Source: CADEFX01 sp963840425
GTDB taxonomy: Bacteria > Pseudomonadota > Alphaproteobacteria > Rhizobiales > Hyphomicrobiaceae
Reading direction: 5' to 3'
NCBI GenBank assembly: GCA_963840425.1
Contig: CAWIYZ010000035.1
Location: 124,001 to 188,000 of the forward strand
Length of the DNA: 64,000 nucleotides
The position numbers and the translations under genes are program-made. Below the pieces are notes generated by a model. That model was not told the origin of the DNA. It saw only the letters and a program-made list of their open reading frames with translations, and ran no database searches. Below, piece after piece: positions 34,796 through 43,833 of the stretch (positions are counted from its first letter, which is position 1; the number at the start of each line of letters is the position of its first letter).

Positions 34796-37060
34796 GTGGC
34801 CAGCAACCGCAAGGTCTCACCGAAAGCCGCAGCGCGCGCGCTGCCCTCCAAGGACGAGGTCCTGGCGTTCATCCGGGGGGCCAAAGGCAAAGTCGGCAAT
34901 CGGGAGATCGCCCGCGCCTTCGGTCTCAAAGGTAGCGACCGCATCGAGATGAAGCGGCTGCTGCGGGAGATGACGGACGAGGGCAAGCTGCTCGGCAATC
35001 GCAAGGCCTTGAAGCAGCCAGGCCACCTGCCGCCGGTGGCCGTCATGGAGGTCGTAGCCCGCGATGACGAGGGTGAGCTTATTGCCGAGCCCGTGGTCTG
35101 GGAGACAGAGGATGGTCCGCGCCCGCGCGCACTCATTCTCATTTCAGCCGACCGCAAGCGGACCAGCGACCTCGCCCTTTCCCTCGGAGACCGGATCCTG
35201 GCGCGCATTTCACGCCTCGGCACGCCGGATGTCTTCGGCTATCGCTACGAGTGCTCACCGATCAAGAAGCTGCCGCGCGAGAAGCGGCGTCAGCTCGGCA
35301 TCTTCCGCACACACGCGCATGGTGGAGGAGTGATCGAGCCGGTCGACCGGCGAGAGCTCAAAACCTGGCCGGTTCGAGCAGGCAACGGCGGTAGCGCCGG
35401 CAATGGCGATCTCGTTCGCTTCGACATCCTACGCGCGCACCGCCAGGGCGTGCCGGAAGCACGCGTCGTGGAGACCCTCGGCAACCCGGACGACCAGCGG
35501 CAGATCAGCCTCATCGCAGTCCATACGCACGGCTTGCGTGACGAGTTTCCTGCGCCGGTTTTAGGCGAACTCGCCGACCTGCCTGCGCCCGATCTCGACA
35601 AGCGCACCGATTTGCGCGACCTGCCGCTTCTGACCATCGATCCCCCCGATGCGCGCGACCATGATGATGCGGTTCATGCCGCGCCCGACGACAACGAGAA
35701 AAACCCCGGCGGCTTCATCGTCACCGTGGCCATTGCCGACGTCGCGCACTACGTGCATCCGGGTTCGCGTCTCGATCGCGAGGCAGCCTTGCGCGGCAAC
35801 TCGGTCTACTTTCCCGATCGAGTCGTGCCGATGCTGCCGGAGAAAATCTCGAACGATCTTTGCTCCTTGCGCGAGGGCGAGGACCGGCCCTGCATGGCTG
35901 TCCGCATGGTGTTCGACCGCCAGGGCAACAAGCGCAGCCACACTTTTCATCGCGCGGTCATGCGATCGGCCGCCAAGCTCAGCTACCAGGAGGCGCAGGC
36001 TGCCATCGACGGTCGGCCGACTGCCAAGTGCCAGCCTCTGCTCGACGGTACACTCCGCCCGCTGTGGCAGGCTTATGCGGCCTTGAAGGCGGCGCGCGAT
36101 CGACGCGAGCCCCTCGACCTCGATTTGCCGGAGCGCAAGCTCGTGCTCGACCAGAGCGGACGCGTTTCCCGGGTCATCGTGCCGGAGCGGTTGGAGGCGC
36201 ACCGGCTGATCGAAGAATTCATGATCCAGGCCAACGTCGCGGCTGCCGAGACGCTGGAGGAGAAGCGATCACCCGTCGTCTACCGCATCCATGACCAGCC
36301 GAGCCAAGAGAAGCTCGTAGCGCTCCGCGATTTCCTCGACAGCCTCGACCTGAAGCTGTCGTCGGGAGAGCGCCTCAAACCGGGTCAATTCAACCGTGTC
36401 CTCGCGCGCGTCAAGTCGCTTCCTGTTGCCGACCTCGTCAACGAGGTCGTGCTGCGCTCCCAGTCGCAAGCCGAGTACGCAATACAGAACATCGGACATT
36501 TCGGCCTCAACCTGCAGCGCTATGCGCACTTCACCTCGCCGATCCGCCGCTATGCCGACCTCCTCGTGCACCGCTCCTTGATCCGCGCGCTTCGGTTCGG
36601 GGCAGGCAGCCTCTCGCGCGAAGAGGAGCCGCAGCTTGCCGAGACTGCCCGGTCAATCTCGGAAGCCGAGCGCCGCGCGATGGCGGCGGAGCGAGATACC
36701 GTTGACCGTCTGATTTCCGCCTTCCTTGCCGACCGTGTCGGCGCCGAGTTTCCTGCCCGCATCTCGGGTGTCACCCGATCAGGTCTTTTCGTGCGCCTCA
36801 GGGAGACGGGCGCGGACGGCTTCATCCCCGCCTCGACGCTCGGCGGAGAGTTCTGGCGGCATGACGAAACAGTGCATGCCCTTGTTGGCGATCGAACCGG
36901 GTCCATGTACCGGTTGGGGGACGACGCGGAGGTCAGACTGGTCGAGGCCATCCCGAGCGCCGGCGCGCTGCGCTTCGAAATGCTCTCGGACCCGCGGCGG
37001 GGCTCAGGGACCACAAAAGGGCGGCGCGGCGCACGAGGCCTGCGCTCCCGGAGGCGTTGA
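34796..37060 (+). CDS. rnr: Ribonuclease R
   Basis: 3'-5' exoribonuclease that degrades structured RNA, 754 aa. The order is an N-terminal winged-helix segment, cold-shock domains, the RNB catalytic domain with TIDPPDARDHDDA carrying the metal-binding aspartates (about 281-293), HFTSPIRRYADLLVHR, and a C-terminal S1 domain (FPARISGVTRSGLFVRL) with a basic tail. The start is a GTG at 34796 with AGGA 6 bp upstream, 16 bp after topA, so the two are probably co-transcribed. Confidence 0.96.
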   Translation: MASNRKVSPKAAARALPSKDEVLAFIRGAKGKVGNREIARAFGLKGSDRIEMKRLLREMTDEGKLLGNRKALKQPGHLPPVAVMEVVARDDEGELIAEPVVWETEDGPRPRALILISADRKRTSDLALSLGDRILARISRLGTPDVFGYRYECSPIKKLPREKRRQLGIFRTHAHGGGVIEPVDRRELKTWPVRAGNGGSAGNGDLVRFDILRAHRQGVPEARVVETLGNPDDQRQISLIAVHTHGLRDEFPAPVLGELADLPAPDLDKRTDLRDLPLLTIDPPDARDHDDAVHAAPDDNEKNPGGFIVTVAIADVAHYVHPGSRLDREAALRGNSVYFPDRVVPMLPEKISNDLCSLREGEDRPCMAVRMVFDRQGNKRSHTFHRAVMRSAAKLSYQEAQAAIDGRPTAKCQPLLDGTLRPLWQAYAALKAARDRREPLDLDLPERKLVLDQSGRVSRVIVPERLEAHRLIEEFMIQANVAAAETLEEKRSPVVYRIHDQPSQEKLVALRDFLDSLDLKLSSGERLKPGQFNRVLARVKSLPVADLVNEVVLRSQSQAEYAIQNIGHFGLNLQRYAHFTSPIRRYADLLVHRSLIRALRFGAGSLSREEEPQLAETARSISEAERRAMAAERDTVDRLISAFLADRVGAEFPARISGVTRSGLFVRLRETGADGFIPASTLGGEFWRHDETVHALVGDRTGSMYRLGDDAEVRLVEAIPSAGALRFEMLSDPRRGSGTTKGRRGARGLRSRRR

Positions 37061-37120
37061 GCTTGCTTGCGTCCATCGGCAGTCTTGACGCGCGCGGGCT
37101 GCTCTGAGACGGGTGTTGTC

Positions 37121-37585
37121 ATGTCCAGCGAAACGATCATCTCCATACCGCCCACCCATATCGAAGAACCACGTTCGACCCAGAATGCAATCCTGCGCGG
37201 CTTGGCTCTGCGCTGTCCGGCGTGCGGCGTGGGGTCCATGTTCCGCGCCTATCTCAAAATTGCCGATCGTTGCGCGAAGTGCGGCACGGAGTTGCATCAT
37301 CACCGCGCCGATGATGCGCCGCCCTATTTCACCATCCTCATTGTCGGTCACGTCGTTGTTGGCGGCGTACTGGCGCTGGAACAAGCCTTTGCGCCGGCCG
37401 ACTGGGTGCAGGCGATCATCTGGCTGCCGCTAACCGTTCTGCTCTCGATGCTCATTCTGCCGCGCGCCAAGGGCGCCCTTGTCGGCTTGCAGTGGGCGCT
37501 CAGGATGCATGGCTTCGGTGGCGTGCCGGACGCGCCGGTCGATCCTCTTCCGCCCACCGACACCTCTACGGGATGCGCGCGATGA
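37121..37585 (+). CDS. DUF983 family membrane protein
   Basis: 154 aa. A treble-clef-like zinc site, LRCPACGVGSMF and DRCAKCG, is followed by two membrane helices (about 75-95 and 100-122), the standard DUF983 layout. Function unknown; the family is usual between rnr and the nudix gene in Hyphomicrobiales. The ATG at 37121 is chosen over an in-frame upstream start at 37067, and the 60-bp gap after rnr supports it. The stop overlaps the next gene as ATGA. Confidence 0.88.
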   Translation: MSSETIISIPPTHIEEPRSTQNAILRGLALRCPACGVGSMFRAYLKIADRCAKCGTELHHHRADDAPPYFTILIVGHVVVGGVLALEQAFAPADWVQAIIWLPLTVLLSMLILPRAKGALVGLQWALRMHGFGGVPDAPVDPLPPTDTSTGCAR

Positions 37586-38328
37586 CGGGCACGGCGTCGC
37601 CACCGGACGGAAAAGCCGTCCCAAAGCAGCCGGCCATACGGCCTCGCGACGCGGCAACGCTCATCATTGTCGATCATGCTGCGGGCGCGCCACGGGTGCT
37701 GCTCGGCAAGCGCCGCATGGACATGAAGTTCATGCCCGGCAAATACGTCTTTCCTGGTGGTCGGGTCGACCGGGCAGATCGCGTGGTGACCGCCGCCGAC
37801 GAGCTCGATCCGCTCGAGGTGAAAAAATTGCTTCTCGACATGAAGGGCGTGCCGAGCAAGTCGCGTGCACGCGCCCTGGCCCTGGCCGCCGTGCGCGAAA
37901 CCTATGAAGAGGCCGGACTTGTTATCGGCGAGCCGCCCAACGGACGCGCCTTGCCCAAGAACGCTGCGTGGCGCCGGTTCTTCGAAACTGGCTTTGCACC
38001 CAAGTTGACGCCTCTGACTTATTTCGCGCGCGCCATCACGCCGCCTGGCCGTCCACGCCGGTTCGACACACGCTTCTTCTGCACGGACGCATCCGCGATC
38101 ATCCATCGTACAGAAGCGCCAGAAGAGGAGCTGTCAGGCCTTGTCTGGATGACGCTGGAGGAGGCACGCACGCTGGATCTGCCTCCGATCACCCGCGTCG
38201 TCCTCGAGGATTTGGCGGATCGCCTCAAGGCAGGGGACCTGCATGATGCTGCCGCGCCAGTGCCCTACTATCACAATCGCAACGGCAGCTTTCGCCGTGA
38301 GCTGCTCAGCGCAGCGACCGCGCCTTGA
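37582..38328 (+). CDS. NUDIX hydrolase
   Basis: Predicted pyrophosphohydrolase of nucleoside-diphosphate-linked compounds, 248 aa. The Nudix box survives as ALAAVRETYEEAGL, with the catalytic RExxEEAG but a degenerate first Gly. FMPGKYVFPGGRVD upstream is the loop typical of this alphaproteobacterial subgroup. Substrate unknown. The ATG at 37582 overlaps the DUF983 stop (ATGA), and an ATG at 37573 is an alternative. The rpmG promoter overlaps its last codons. Confidence 0.87.
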   Translation: MTGTASPPDGKAVPKQPAIRPRDAATLIIVDHAAGAPRVLLGKRRMDMKFMPGKYVFPGGRVDRADRVVTAADELDPLEVKKLLLDMKGVPSKSRARALALAAVRETYEEAGLVIGEPPNGRALPKNAAWRRFFETGFAPKLTPLTYFARAITPPGRPRRFDTRFFCTDASAIIHRTEAPEEELSGLVWMTLEEARTLDLPPITRVVLEDLADRLKAGDLHDAAAPVPYYHNRNGSFRRELLSAATAP

Positions 38329-38352
38329 CATCGCGCCACCCTCCGGTAAAAG
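38325..38352 (+). promoter_or_regulatory. Putative rpmG promoter
   Basis: TTGACA (38325-38330), a 16-bp spacer and TAAAAG (38347-38352). The -35 is a perfect consensus and overlaps the stop codon region of the nudix gene. The L33 start codon is 47 bp downstream of the -10, leaving room for a short leader. Confidence 0.6.
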
Positions 38353-38398
38353 TGCCCTCCATTCTTGATATTTCATGGAGCAAAGTTGCGAGAGCACC

Positions 38399-38566
38399 AT
38401 GGCGAAGCCCGTAACACAGAAAATCAAGCTTCTGAGCACCGCTGGTACCGGATTCTTCTACGTCACGAAGAAGAATCCACGCACGGCGACAGACAAGCTG
38501 AGCTTTAAGAAGTACGATCCCATTGCCAAGAAGCACGTCGCCTTCAAGGAGACGAAGATCAAGTAG
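38399..38566 (+). CDS. rpmG: 50S ribosomal protein L33
   Basis: Small basic protein of the large ribosomal subunit near the E site, 55 aa. The sequence is a typical L33: AKPVTQKIKLLSTAGTGFFY, then KNPRT and a KYDPIAKKHV-type C-terminus. It is the cysteine-free form. The ATG at 38399 is the family start; the frame also contains an ATG at 38375. Expected to be strongly expressed from the promoter upstream. Confidence 0.97.
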   Translation: MAKPVTQKIKLLSTAGTGFFYVTKKNPRTATDKLSFKKYDPIAKKHVAFKETKIK

Positions 38567-39176
38567 CTGGCGTGCAAGATCAGCGGCGCGTCCTGTATCG
38601 AGTAGCGCTGCATCACCGCAAGCAGTGACGCTGTGAGGAGCTACCGCCGGAGGTGTCCGATGGTGGCCTCGGCCGGGTCTGTGACCATTCTCGGCAGCGG
38701 GGTAGTTTAGACCGAGCGGCCACAGACCACGGCACTAGACCAAGCGGAGAGCCAAAGAGGGCGTTGGTCATCCACTTGGTTTCCAGTCGGCCTTGCGTGG
38801 CATCTAACGAGGAGGCCACTCCAGCCACTACGGCCGACCGGCACCCCTCAATGCTCGGGAGATGCGGCGGACCCGAGCCTCAAGGGGATTTCGTCAAGTA
38901 GTGTAAGAAAGAAATGCGCGCTAGTTCCGCCGCTCCCGCCTATCCAGCGCATGTCCCCTAGTTCACACCTCCATAGGATGGCAGATGTTCAGGAACCCCG
39001 CAATAGGTTGCACGCAGAGCGTTAACGCCGCTGCCAAACGGACCCAGCTGTTTAGATAGCCTTGGGCTTCTTCGTCCCGGCGAAGACTTCTAGATATTTG
39101 AAAAGATTGACTATTTAGCTTGCGTCTCGATCTACATTCGGCCGGCGCGGCGCGTCGTCTGCACGTGCCCAGAGGA
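38567..39176. other. 610-bp intergenic region, no gene recognised
   Basis: This lies between rpmG (+) and pleD (-), both ending here. Only short frames exist. None has a good start signal or a sequence I recognise, and base composition drifts towards AT near 39060-39130. No T-run hairpin terminator is obvious on either strand. It may hold gene remnants or a small RNA. Confidence 0.6.
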
Positions 39177-40544
39177 TCAAGCGGCATCGCTCATGACGCG
39201 GTTGCGGCCGCGGCGCTTGGCCGCGTATAGCGCCTGATCGGCCCGCTTGATCAAGTTGTCCGGCGTGTCGTCCCAGCCGGCCAACGCGGCCAGACCAACG
39301 CTTGCCGTCACTTGGAGGTGCCCTCCCGATCCTACAGTAAACACATCGCCGGCAATGCTGGCCCTGAGCCGCTCTCCGACTTGCAGAGCGCGAGCCAGAT
39401 CGAGGTCAGGCATGATGCCCACGAACTCCTCTCCGCCAAAGCGGCAGGCGAGGTCCATGCTGCGGATATTCTGGCGGAACCGCTGCGCGACTTGGCGCAG
39501 GACTTTATCGCCGACATCGTGTCCCCAAGTATCGTTGATAGCCTTGAAGTGGTCGATGTCAGCAATAAGTAGTGACAGTGGCCGGCCCCCTCGAACGGCC
39601 TGCGCAACCAAAGTACGCAAATGATCTTCCATATAGCGCCGGTTGTGGAGGCCGGTGAGCGGATCGACAACGGAAAGCTCGACGCTTTCCTCGAGCCGCG
39701 CACGTATCCGGTCGGAATGGCGTTTGCGCTTGATCTGTGTGCGCACGCGCGCCAGCATTTCATTGCGCTCGACAGGCCGCATCAGATAGTCGTTCACACC
39801 CATGTCGAGACCACGCATCAGGCGCGGCTCGTCACCCGGCTCCACTAGAACAATGATCGGCAAATGGCGTGTGCGCTCGAGGGAGCGCACTTGCGATACC
39901 AGTCTCAAGCCGTCCGCCTGCGACAGGCTGAGGCTAACGATCAACAGATCGCAGCCCTCGTCGAGCAGCTTCAGCAGGCCTGTCTGCGGGTCGCCCTCCA
40001 CCGTCACGGTATGCGTCCTGGCCAATCCCTCCACCATGCGCGCAGCGCTGCGCGCCTCGTCCTCCACGATCAGGATGCGCCCGCGCTCTGCGGCACCGCT
40101 CTCGCCAACGGACGTCGCGCTCAAGTCCATCTGCCTTGCAGGTGCAGCGTGCATCATCAACTCGTCACTCAAAACCTTGAGCCGAGCGAGATTTTTGACC
40201 CTCGTCATCAGCGCGATCTCGTCGACCGGCTTGGTCAGAAAGTCGTCCGCACCGGCGTCGAGCCCCTGGACCTTGTCCGCGGACTGGTCGAGCGCTGTTA
40301 CCATGATGACAGGCACGTGTGCGGTCGCCGGCTCCTGCTTGATGCGCCGGCAGACCTCGAACCCGTCCATGCCGGGCATCATTACGTCAAGGAGTACCAC
40401 ATCGATCCGCTCGCGCGCGCATACCGCAAGCGCTTCAGGTCCGCTGTAGGCCGTCAGGACCTCGAAATACTCCGCAGCGAGGCGTGCCTCGAGCAGCTTC
40501 ACATTGGCGGGAACGTCATCAACGACGAGCACGCGGGCGGTCAT
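39177..40544 (-). CDS. pleD: Response regulator / diguanylate cyclase PleD
   Basis: 455 aa. Receiver 1 has phospho-acceptor Asp in VVLLDVMMPGMDG. Receiver 2 is degenerate, with Ser at the acceptor position (LLIVSLSLSQADG), as expected of the PleD adaptor domain. A C-terminal GGDEF domain has the active-site motif RFGGEEF and an RxxD inhibitory site (RSMD) just before it, so product inhibition by c-di-GMP is likely. In Caulobacter, PleD drives c-di-GMP synthesis at the stalked pole. It follows divK by 34 bp, the conserved two-gene order. Confidence 0.95.
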   Translation of the reverse strand: MTARVLVVDDVPANVKLLEARLAAEYFEVLTAYSGPEALAVCARERIDVVLLDVMMPGMDGFEVCRRIKQEPATAHVPVIMVTALDQSADKVQGLDAGADDFLTKPVDEIALMTRVKNLARLKVLSDELMMHAAPARQMDLSATSVGESGAAERGRILIVEDEARSAARMVEGLARTHTVTVEGDPQTGLLKLLDEGCDLLIVSLSLSQADGLRLVSQVRSLERTRHLPIIVLVEPGDEPRLMRGLDMGVNDYLMRPVERNEMLARVRTQIKRKRHSDRIRARLEESVELSVVDPLTGLHNRRYMEDHLRTLVAQAVRGGRPLSLLIADIDHFKAINDTWGHDVGDKVLRQVAQRFRQNIRSMDLACRFGGEEFVGIMPDLDLARALQVGERLRASIAGDVFTVGSGGHLQVTASVGLAALAGWDDTPDNLIKRADQALYAAKRRGRNRVMSDAA

Positions 40545-40578
40545 TACGCACCTCTGATACCTTGACCTGGCCGTCCCT

Positions 40579-41007
40579 CTACGCTTCGCCGATGAACCGG
40601 CGCACCGTATCGATAAGCGTCCCTACCGAAATTGGCTTTGAAATATAGGCCTCGCATCCCCCTTGCCGAATGCGCTCCTCATCGCCTTTCATGGCGAAAG
40701 CCGTCACCGCGACGACCGGGATCCGGCGCAGCTCGTCATCTTCCTTGAGCCATTTGGTGACTTCCAGGCCGGAAACCTCGGGAAGCTGGATGTCCATCAG
40801 AATGAGATCTGGCCGCTGATCACGGGCAAGCTTCAATGCGTCCATGCCATTGCGCGTCTGCAAGGTGCGATAACCGTGCGCATCGAGAAGGTCGTGGAAG
40901 AGCTTCATATTGAGCTCGTTGTCCTCGACGATCAGCACCGTCTTAGTGGCGCCGCCGACGCGAGGACTGCGGCCCTCGATCGTGCGCATGCTTTCCTGGT
41001 ATGTCAT
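40579..41007 (-). CDS. divK: Single-domain response regulator DivK
   Basis: 142-aa stand-alone receiver domain with no output domain. The acidic pocket is in VLIVEDNELNMKLFHD, phospho-acceptor D72 is in LILMDIQLP, and TAFAMKGDEE and the Lys in YISKPIS complete the site. Sequence and linkage to pleD mark it as DivK, which in Caulobacter signals through DivL and PleC/DivJ to control CtrA and asymmetric division. The N-terminus is about 18 residues longer than usual; an ATG at 40989 is an alternative start. Confidence 0.95.
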   Translation of the reverse strand: MTYQESMRTIEGRSPRVGGATKTVLIVEDNELNMKLFHDLLDAHGYRTLQTRNGMDALKLARDQRPDLILMDIQLPEVSGLEVTKWLKEDDELRRIPVVAVTAFAMKGDEERIRQGGCEAYISKPISVGTLIDTVRRFIGEA

Positions 41008-41139
41008 GCGTCCCGCGACCCGTCTGGCGCTCCGCCACCCTCTTGCACCGATTCGTGGAGCTGCTGCAGCCGAGTGTCCGACAAAACGCTAACCAACTGT
41101 TTAAGACAAGGTGAACGCAGTTAAGAGAAGGTTTCCTCC

Positions 41140-41448
41140 ATGTTGCCGAGCCATCTCAAGCATCAGCCGATGACTGCGACCCGGGCAGAGGAGATCGCTG
41201 CGAGGGCACTCGCATTCCTGGCTGACGATATGGCAAGGCTCACTCGATTCCTATCTGTCACCGGCCTTTCCCCGCAAGTCCTGCGCCGTGACGCTACCAG
41301 CCACGGGATGCTCGCCGCCGTGCTCCAATACCTGGCTGATGACGAGTCGCTCTTGTTGGTTTTTGCATCTGGGGCTGGTCTATCGCCGGCCGAGATCGGG
41401 CCGGCACTCGACTTCCTGCAGGCCAATCCGCAGCCCGGCGACGCATGA
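41140..41448 (+). CDS. DUF3572 family protein
   Basis: 102-aa helical protein. The core, ARALAFLADD, then LSVTGLSPQVLR and a C-terminal ALDFL, is characteristic of the alphaproteobacterial DUF3572 family. Function unknown; it is commonly divergent from divK, as here, with about 130 bp between. AAGG precedes the ATG at 41140 by 8 bp; an ATG at 41170 is possible. The stop overlaps the ROK kinase start as ATGA. Confidence 0.88.
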   Translation: MLPSHLKHQPMTATRAEEIAARALAFLADDMARLTRFLSVTGLSPQVLRRDATSHGMLAAVLQYLADDESLLLVFASGAGLSPAEIGPALDFLQANPQPGDA

Positions 41449-42374
41449 GCAGATCCCCATCCGATACGCGTGGCGGCAAGGTCAGATTCGGCATCGACCT
41501 CGGCGGCACCAAGATCGAAGGCGTTGCGCTGGCTCCTGATGGCGTCGAGTTGTGCCGCCATCGCAGACCGACTCCGCGCAACAACTATGCGGCAACCATT
41601 GAGACCATCGCATCGATCATTGGCGTTCTCGAAGCCGACAGCGGCGCGCGCGGCAGCGTCGGCATCGGCATGCCGGGCTCGTTGTCACCAAAGACCCGCC
41701 TCGTGCAGAACGCCAACTCGACCTGGCTCAACGGACGGCCATTCGATCGCGATCTTGAAGCGAAGCTCTCATGCACAATTCGTTGTGCAAACGATGCCAA
41801 CTGCTTCGCCCTCTCCGAAGCCGCCGATGGGGCTGCGGCGGGTACATCTATGGTGTTCGGTGTCATCTTGGGCACCGGCTGCGGCGGCGGCTTGGTGCAC
41901 CACGGACGCATCGTCGACGGGCCACGTGGCATCGGTGGCGAATGGGGTCACAATCCGCTGCCCTGGTGCGAAGCCGATGAGCACCCGGGCCCGCCCTGCT
42001 GGTGTGGCCGCTCGGGTTGCATGGAGACTTGGGTCTCCGGCCCGGCGATGGCCGCTGACCACTTTCGAGCAACAGGCGAGAGCCTCACAGCTGAAGAGAT
42101 TGCGCATTGTGCCAGTCTTGGAAAAGCGGCAGCGCAGGCGACGCTCGATCGCCACGTCTCGCGCCTCGCGCGCGGACTGGCCGCCATGGTCAACGCGTTC
42201 GATCCGGATATGATCGTGCTTGGCGGCGGCCTGTCTCAGCTCGCGCATCTCTATGTGCAATTGCCGGCGCTGATCAGCCCACACATCTTCGCCGCCGATA
42301 CGCATGTAATCATCCGTCCGCCCAGATGGGGCGATGCAAGCGGTGCCCGCGGGGCGGCGCGCCTGTGGGACTGA
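41445..42374 (+). CDS. ROK family sugar kinase (fructokinase-like)
   Basis: 309-aa kinase of the ROK family, probably phosphorylating a hexose such as fructose at the expense of ATP. The phosphate-binding motif is FGIDLGGTKIEG. The catalytic Asp is in CANDANCFALSEA and the sugar-binding region is GGEWGHNPLPW. The ROK zinc site appears as CWCGRSGCMETW. The CWCGRxGC form and length fit the fructokinase/Mak subgroup, but the substrate is not certain. It overlaps DUF3572 by 4 bp and is convergent with the extensin-like gene. Confidence 0.9.
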   Translation: MSRSPSDTRGGKVRFGIDLGGTKIEGVALAPDGVELCRHRRPTPRNNYAATIETIASIIGVLEADSGARGSVGIGMPGSLSPKTRLVQNANSTWLNGRPFDRDLEAKLSCTIRCANDANCFALSEAADGAAAGTSMVFGVILGTGCGGGLVHHGRIVDGPRGIGGEWGHNPLPWCEADEHPGPPCWCGRSGCMETWVSGPAMAADHFRATGESLTAEEIAHCASLGKAAAQATLDRHVSRLARGLAAMVNAFDPDMIVLGGGLSQLAHLYVQLPALISPHIFAADTHVIIRPPRWGDASGARGAARLWD

Positions 42375-42387
42375 ATGCGGGAGCCTG

Positions 42388-43707
42388 CTACTCGCAAAAC
42401 GCACGGCGCCGGCGCTCGGCGAGGTCGAAATGGAAGTGATTGCGGTGCGCCTCGTTGGCCTCTGGTCCAAGTACAGTTGAAAACGGTCCGCAGGCGCCCT
42501 TGTGCAGTCGGCGCAGGAAGACAGCTTCATTTGTGGCTGCCGCAGGATTGTCGGTGCTTCGCGCATCGGCGACAGGACGTGGATTGCCGCCGCCCAAATT
42601 GCTGCGTTCGGCGGCCGCAACTTCCCGGCCCTTTTTTCCTTTGGCCTTTGCCTGAGGATCCGCTTGCTTGGGAGGCTCGGGCTCAGAAGGCCGGTCGCTG
42701 TCGCTGCCCTTGCTCGCGCGACCGGACGCCGGGGTCTGATCGTCTTTGGCGGGCGCGTTACCCTTGGCCTTCTCCGCAGCCTTGGCAGCCGCCGCGTCCG
42801 CCTTGGCCTGTCTCTCCGCCTCGGCTTTGGCAAGGGCGATGGCGCGCAGATCCCGCTCGGTCTTGCCCCAATGCGTCAGCACGTCGATCGTACGCCGGTC
42901 CGCGGTCACGAATGCCGAGATGTCCAGTGCGTTGGCGAACGCATGCTCGCTTATCTTGTCCAGGCTCGAGCCATTGCGGTTGCGGCAGACGTAGCCGGAG
43001 GCATTGATCATACGCACGATCGGCGCCTTGAGCAGATCATGGGCCGTCGGTTGCAGGGTCGATTCCACCCAGTCGTGCAGTCTGGCGACCATGCGGCAAT
43101 TGACGACCGCCGGCGGACTGATCTCGACCGGCGTGGTTGCGCCCACGCGCTTGACCACGACGGCCGCCGGCGCGCCGCATTGCCCGCTACGGATTGGCTT
43201 GGAGACCTCCACATGCGCCGCGATCGGCGCTAGCGCCTGCACGCAGTCCTCGAGCGCAGCGATGATCTCCGCATCCGACCACACGTGCTCCTTGGGCTCA
43301 GGCTGGGCATCGGGAGGTTGGTGATCCGGCGCTGCCGCCTTGCTCGCAGCTGCGTTGTTGGCGTTGCCTTTTTCAGGTGCCGCATCCTTGCCAGGGTCGG
43401 GCGCGCCTTTACCGTCCTGCTGGCGCCTTGCGGGTTCAGGCACTCTTTGCCCTTCCGCCGCCCGCTCGTCATGCTCCCGCTCGATCCTGGATCGCGGCGC
43501 TCGCGCGCGCCGTTTCTTTCTCCGGGACTGCGCCAGCTCGACGGAAGATTGGGCCTCAAGGCCTTGCTTGCTCGGGGGCGTCAGCGCTGCGCTACTGCCC
43601 GATGGGCCTCCAAGCAGCGCGAGCACAACCCAGGCGCCCAGGCCGAACTTCACCGCAAGCGAAAGCGCCAATGAACAGCGGGTGATGCGCACACGCAATC
43701 GATCCAT
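42388..43707 (-). CDS. Extensin-like secreted protein with a long low-complexity insert
   Basis: 439 aa with an N-terminal signal or anchor (ALSLAVKFGLGAWVVLALL) and a polar Arg/Pro/Ala linker (about 60-140). The extensin-like C-terminal domain follows: conserved Cys residues in ALEDCVQAL, SGQCGAP, VNCRMV and GYVCRNR, then SEHAFANALDISAF. About 100 residues rich in Ala, Lys and Glu interrupt the domain before it resumes at LRRLHKGACGPFSTVLGPEAN and HRNHFHFD, whose histidines suggest a metal or peptidase-like site. Function unknown; the cysteine pattern indicates an envelope protein. The frame opens at a GTG (43743); the ATG at 43707 is chosen. Confidence 0.85.
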   Translation of the reverse strand: MDRLRVRITRCSLALSLAVKFGLGAWVVLALLGGPSGSSAALTPPSKQGLEAQSSVELAQSRRKKRRARAPRSRIEREHDERAAEGQRVPEPARRQQDGKGAPDPGKDAAPEKGNANNAAASKAAAPDHQPPDAQPEPKEHVWSDAEIIAALEDCVQALAPIAAHVEVSKPIRSGQCGAPAAVVVKRVGATTPVEISPPAVVNCRMVARLHDWVESTLQPTAHDLLKAPIVRMINASGYVCRNRNGSSLDKISEHAFANALDISAFVTADRRTIDVLTHWGKTERDLRAIALAKAEAERQAKADAAAAKAAEKAKGNAPAKDDQTPASGRASKGSDSDRPSEPEPPKQADPQAKAKGKKGREVAAAERSNLGGGNPRPVADARSTDNPAAATNEAVFLRRLHKGACGPFSTVLGPEANEAHRNHFHFDLAERRRRAFCE

Positions 43708-43833
43708 GCCAATCCGTTCGATCAACGCCGTCCTGGGGTTCACGGTTCCGAAGGTGCGGCAACACCGTGACTTTTCGCGGGCGTCGGGCTGGGCCGGCGG
43801 ACAATAATCTTGTTGCGCGTCAGGCCGAGGGGA

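Noticed and set aside
32755..35223. An 822-codon minus-strand frame across topA and rnr
   Set aside because: It spans two intact conserved genes on the other strand and has the composition of an antisense shadow.
38653..38901. Possible small gene between rpmG and pleD
   Set aside because: No Shine-Dalgarno sequence, no recognisable sequence, and overlapping frames of equal quality on the other strand.
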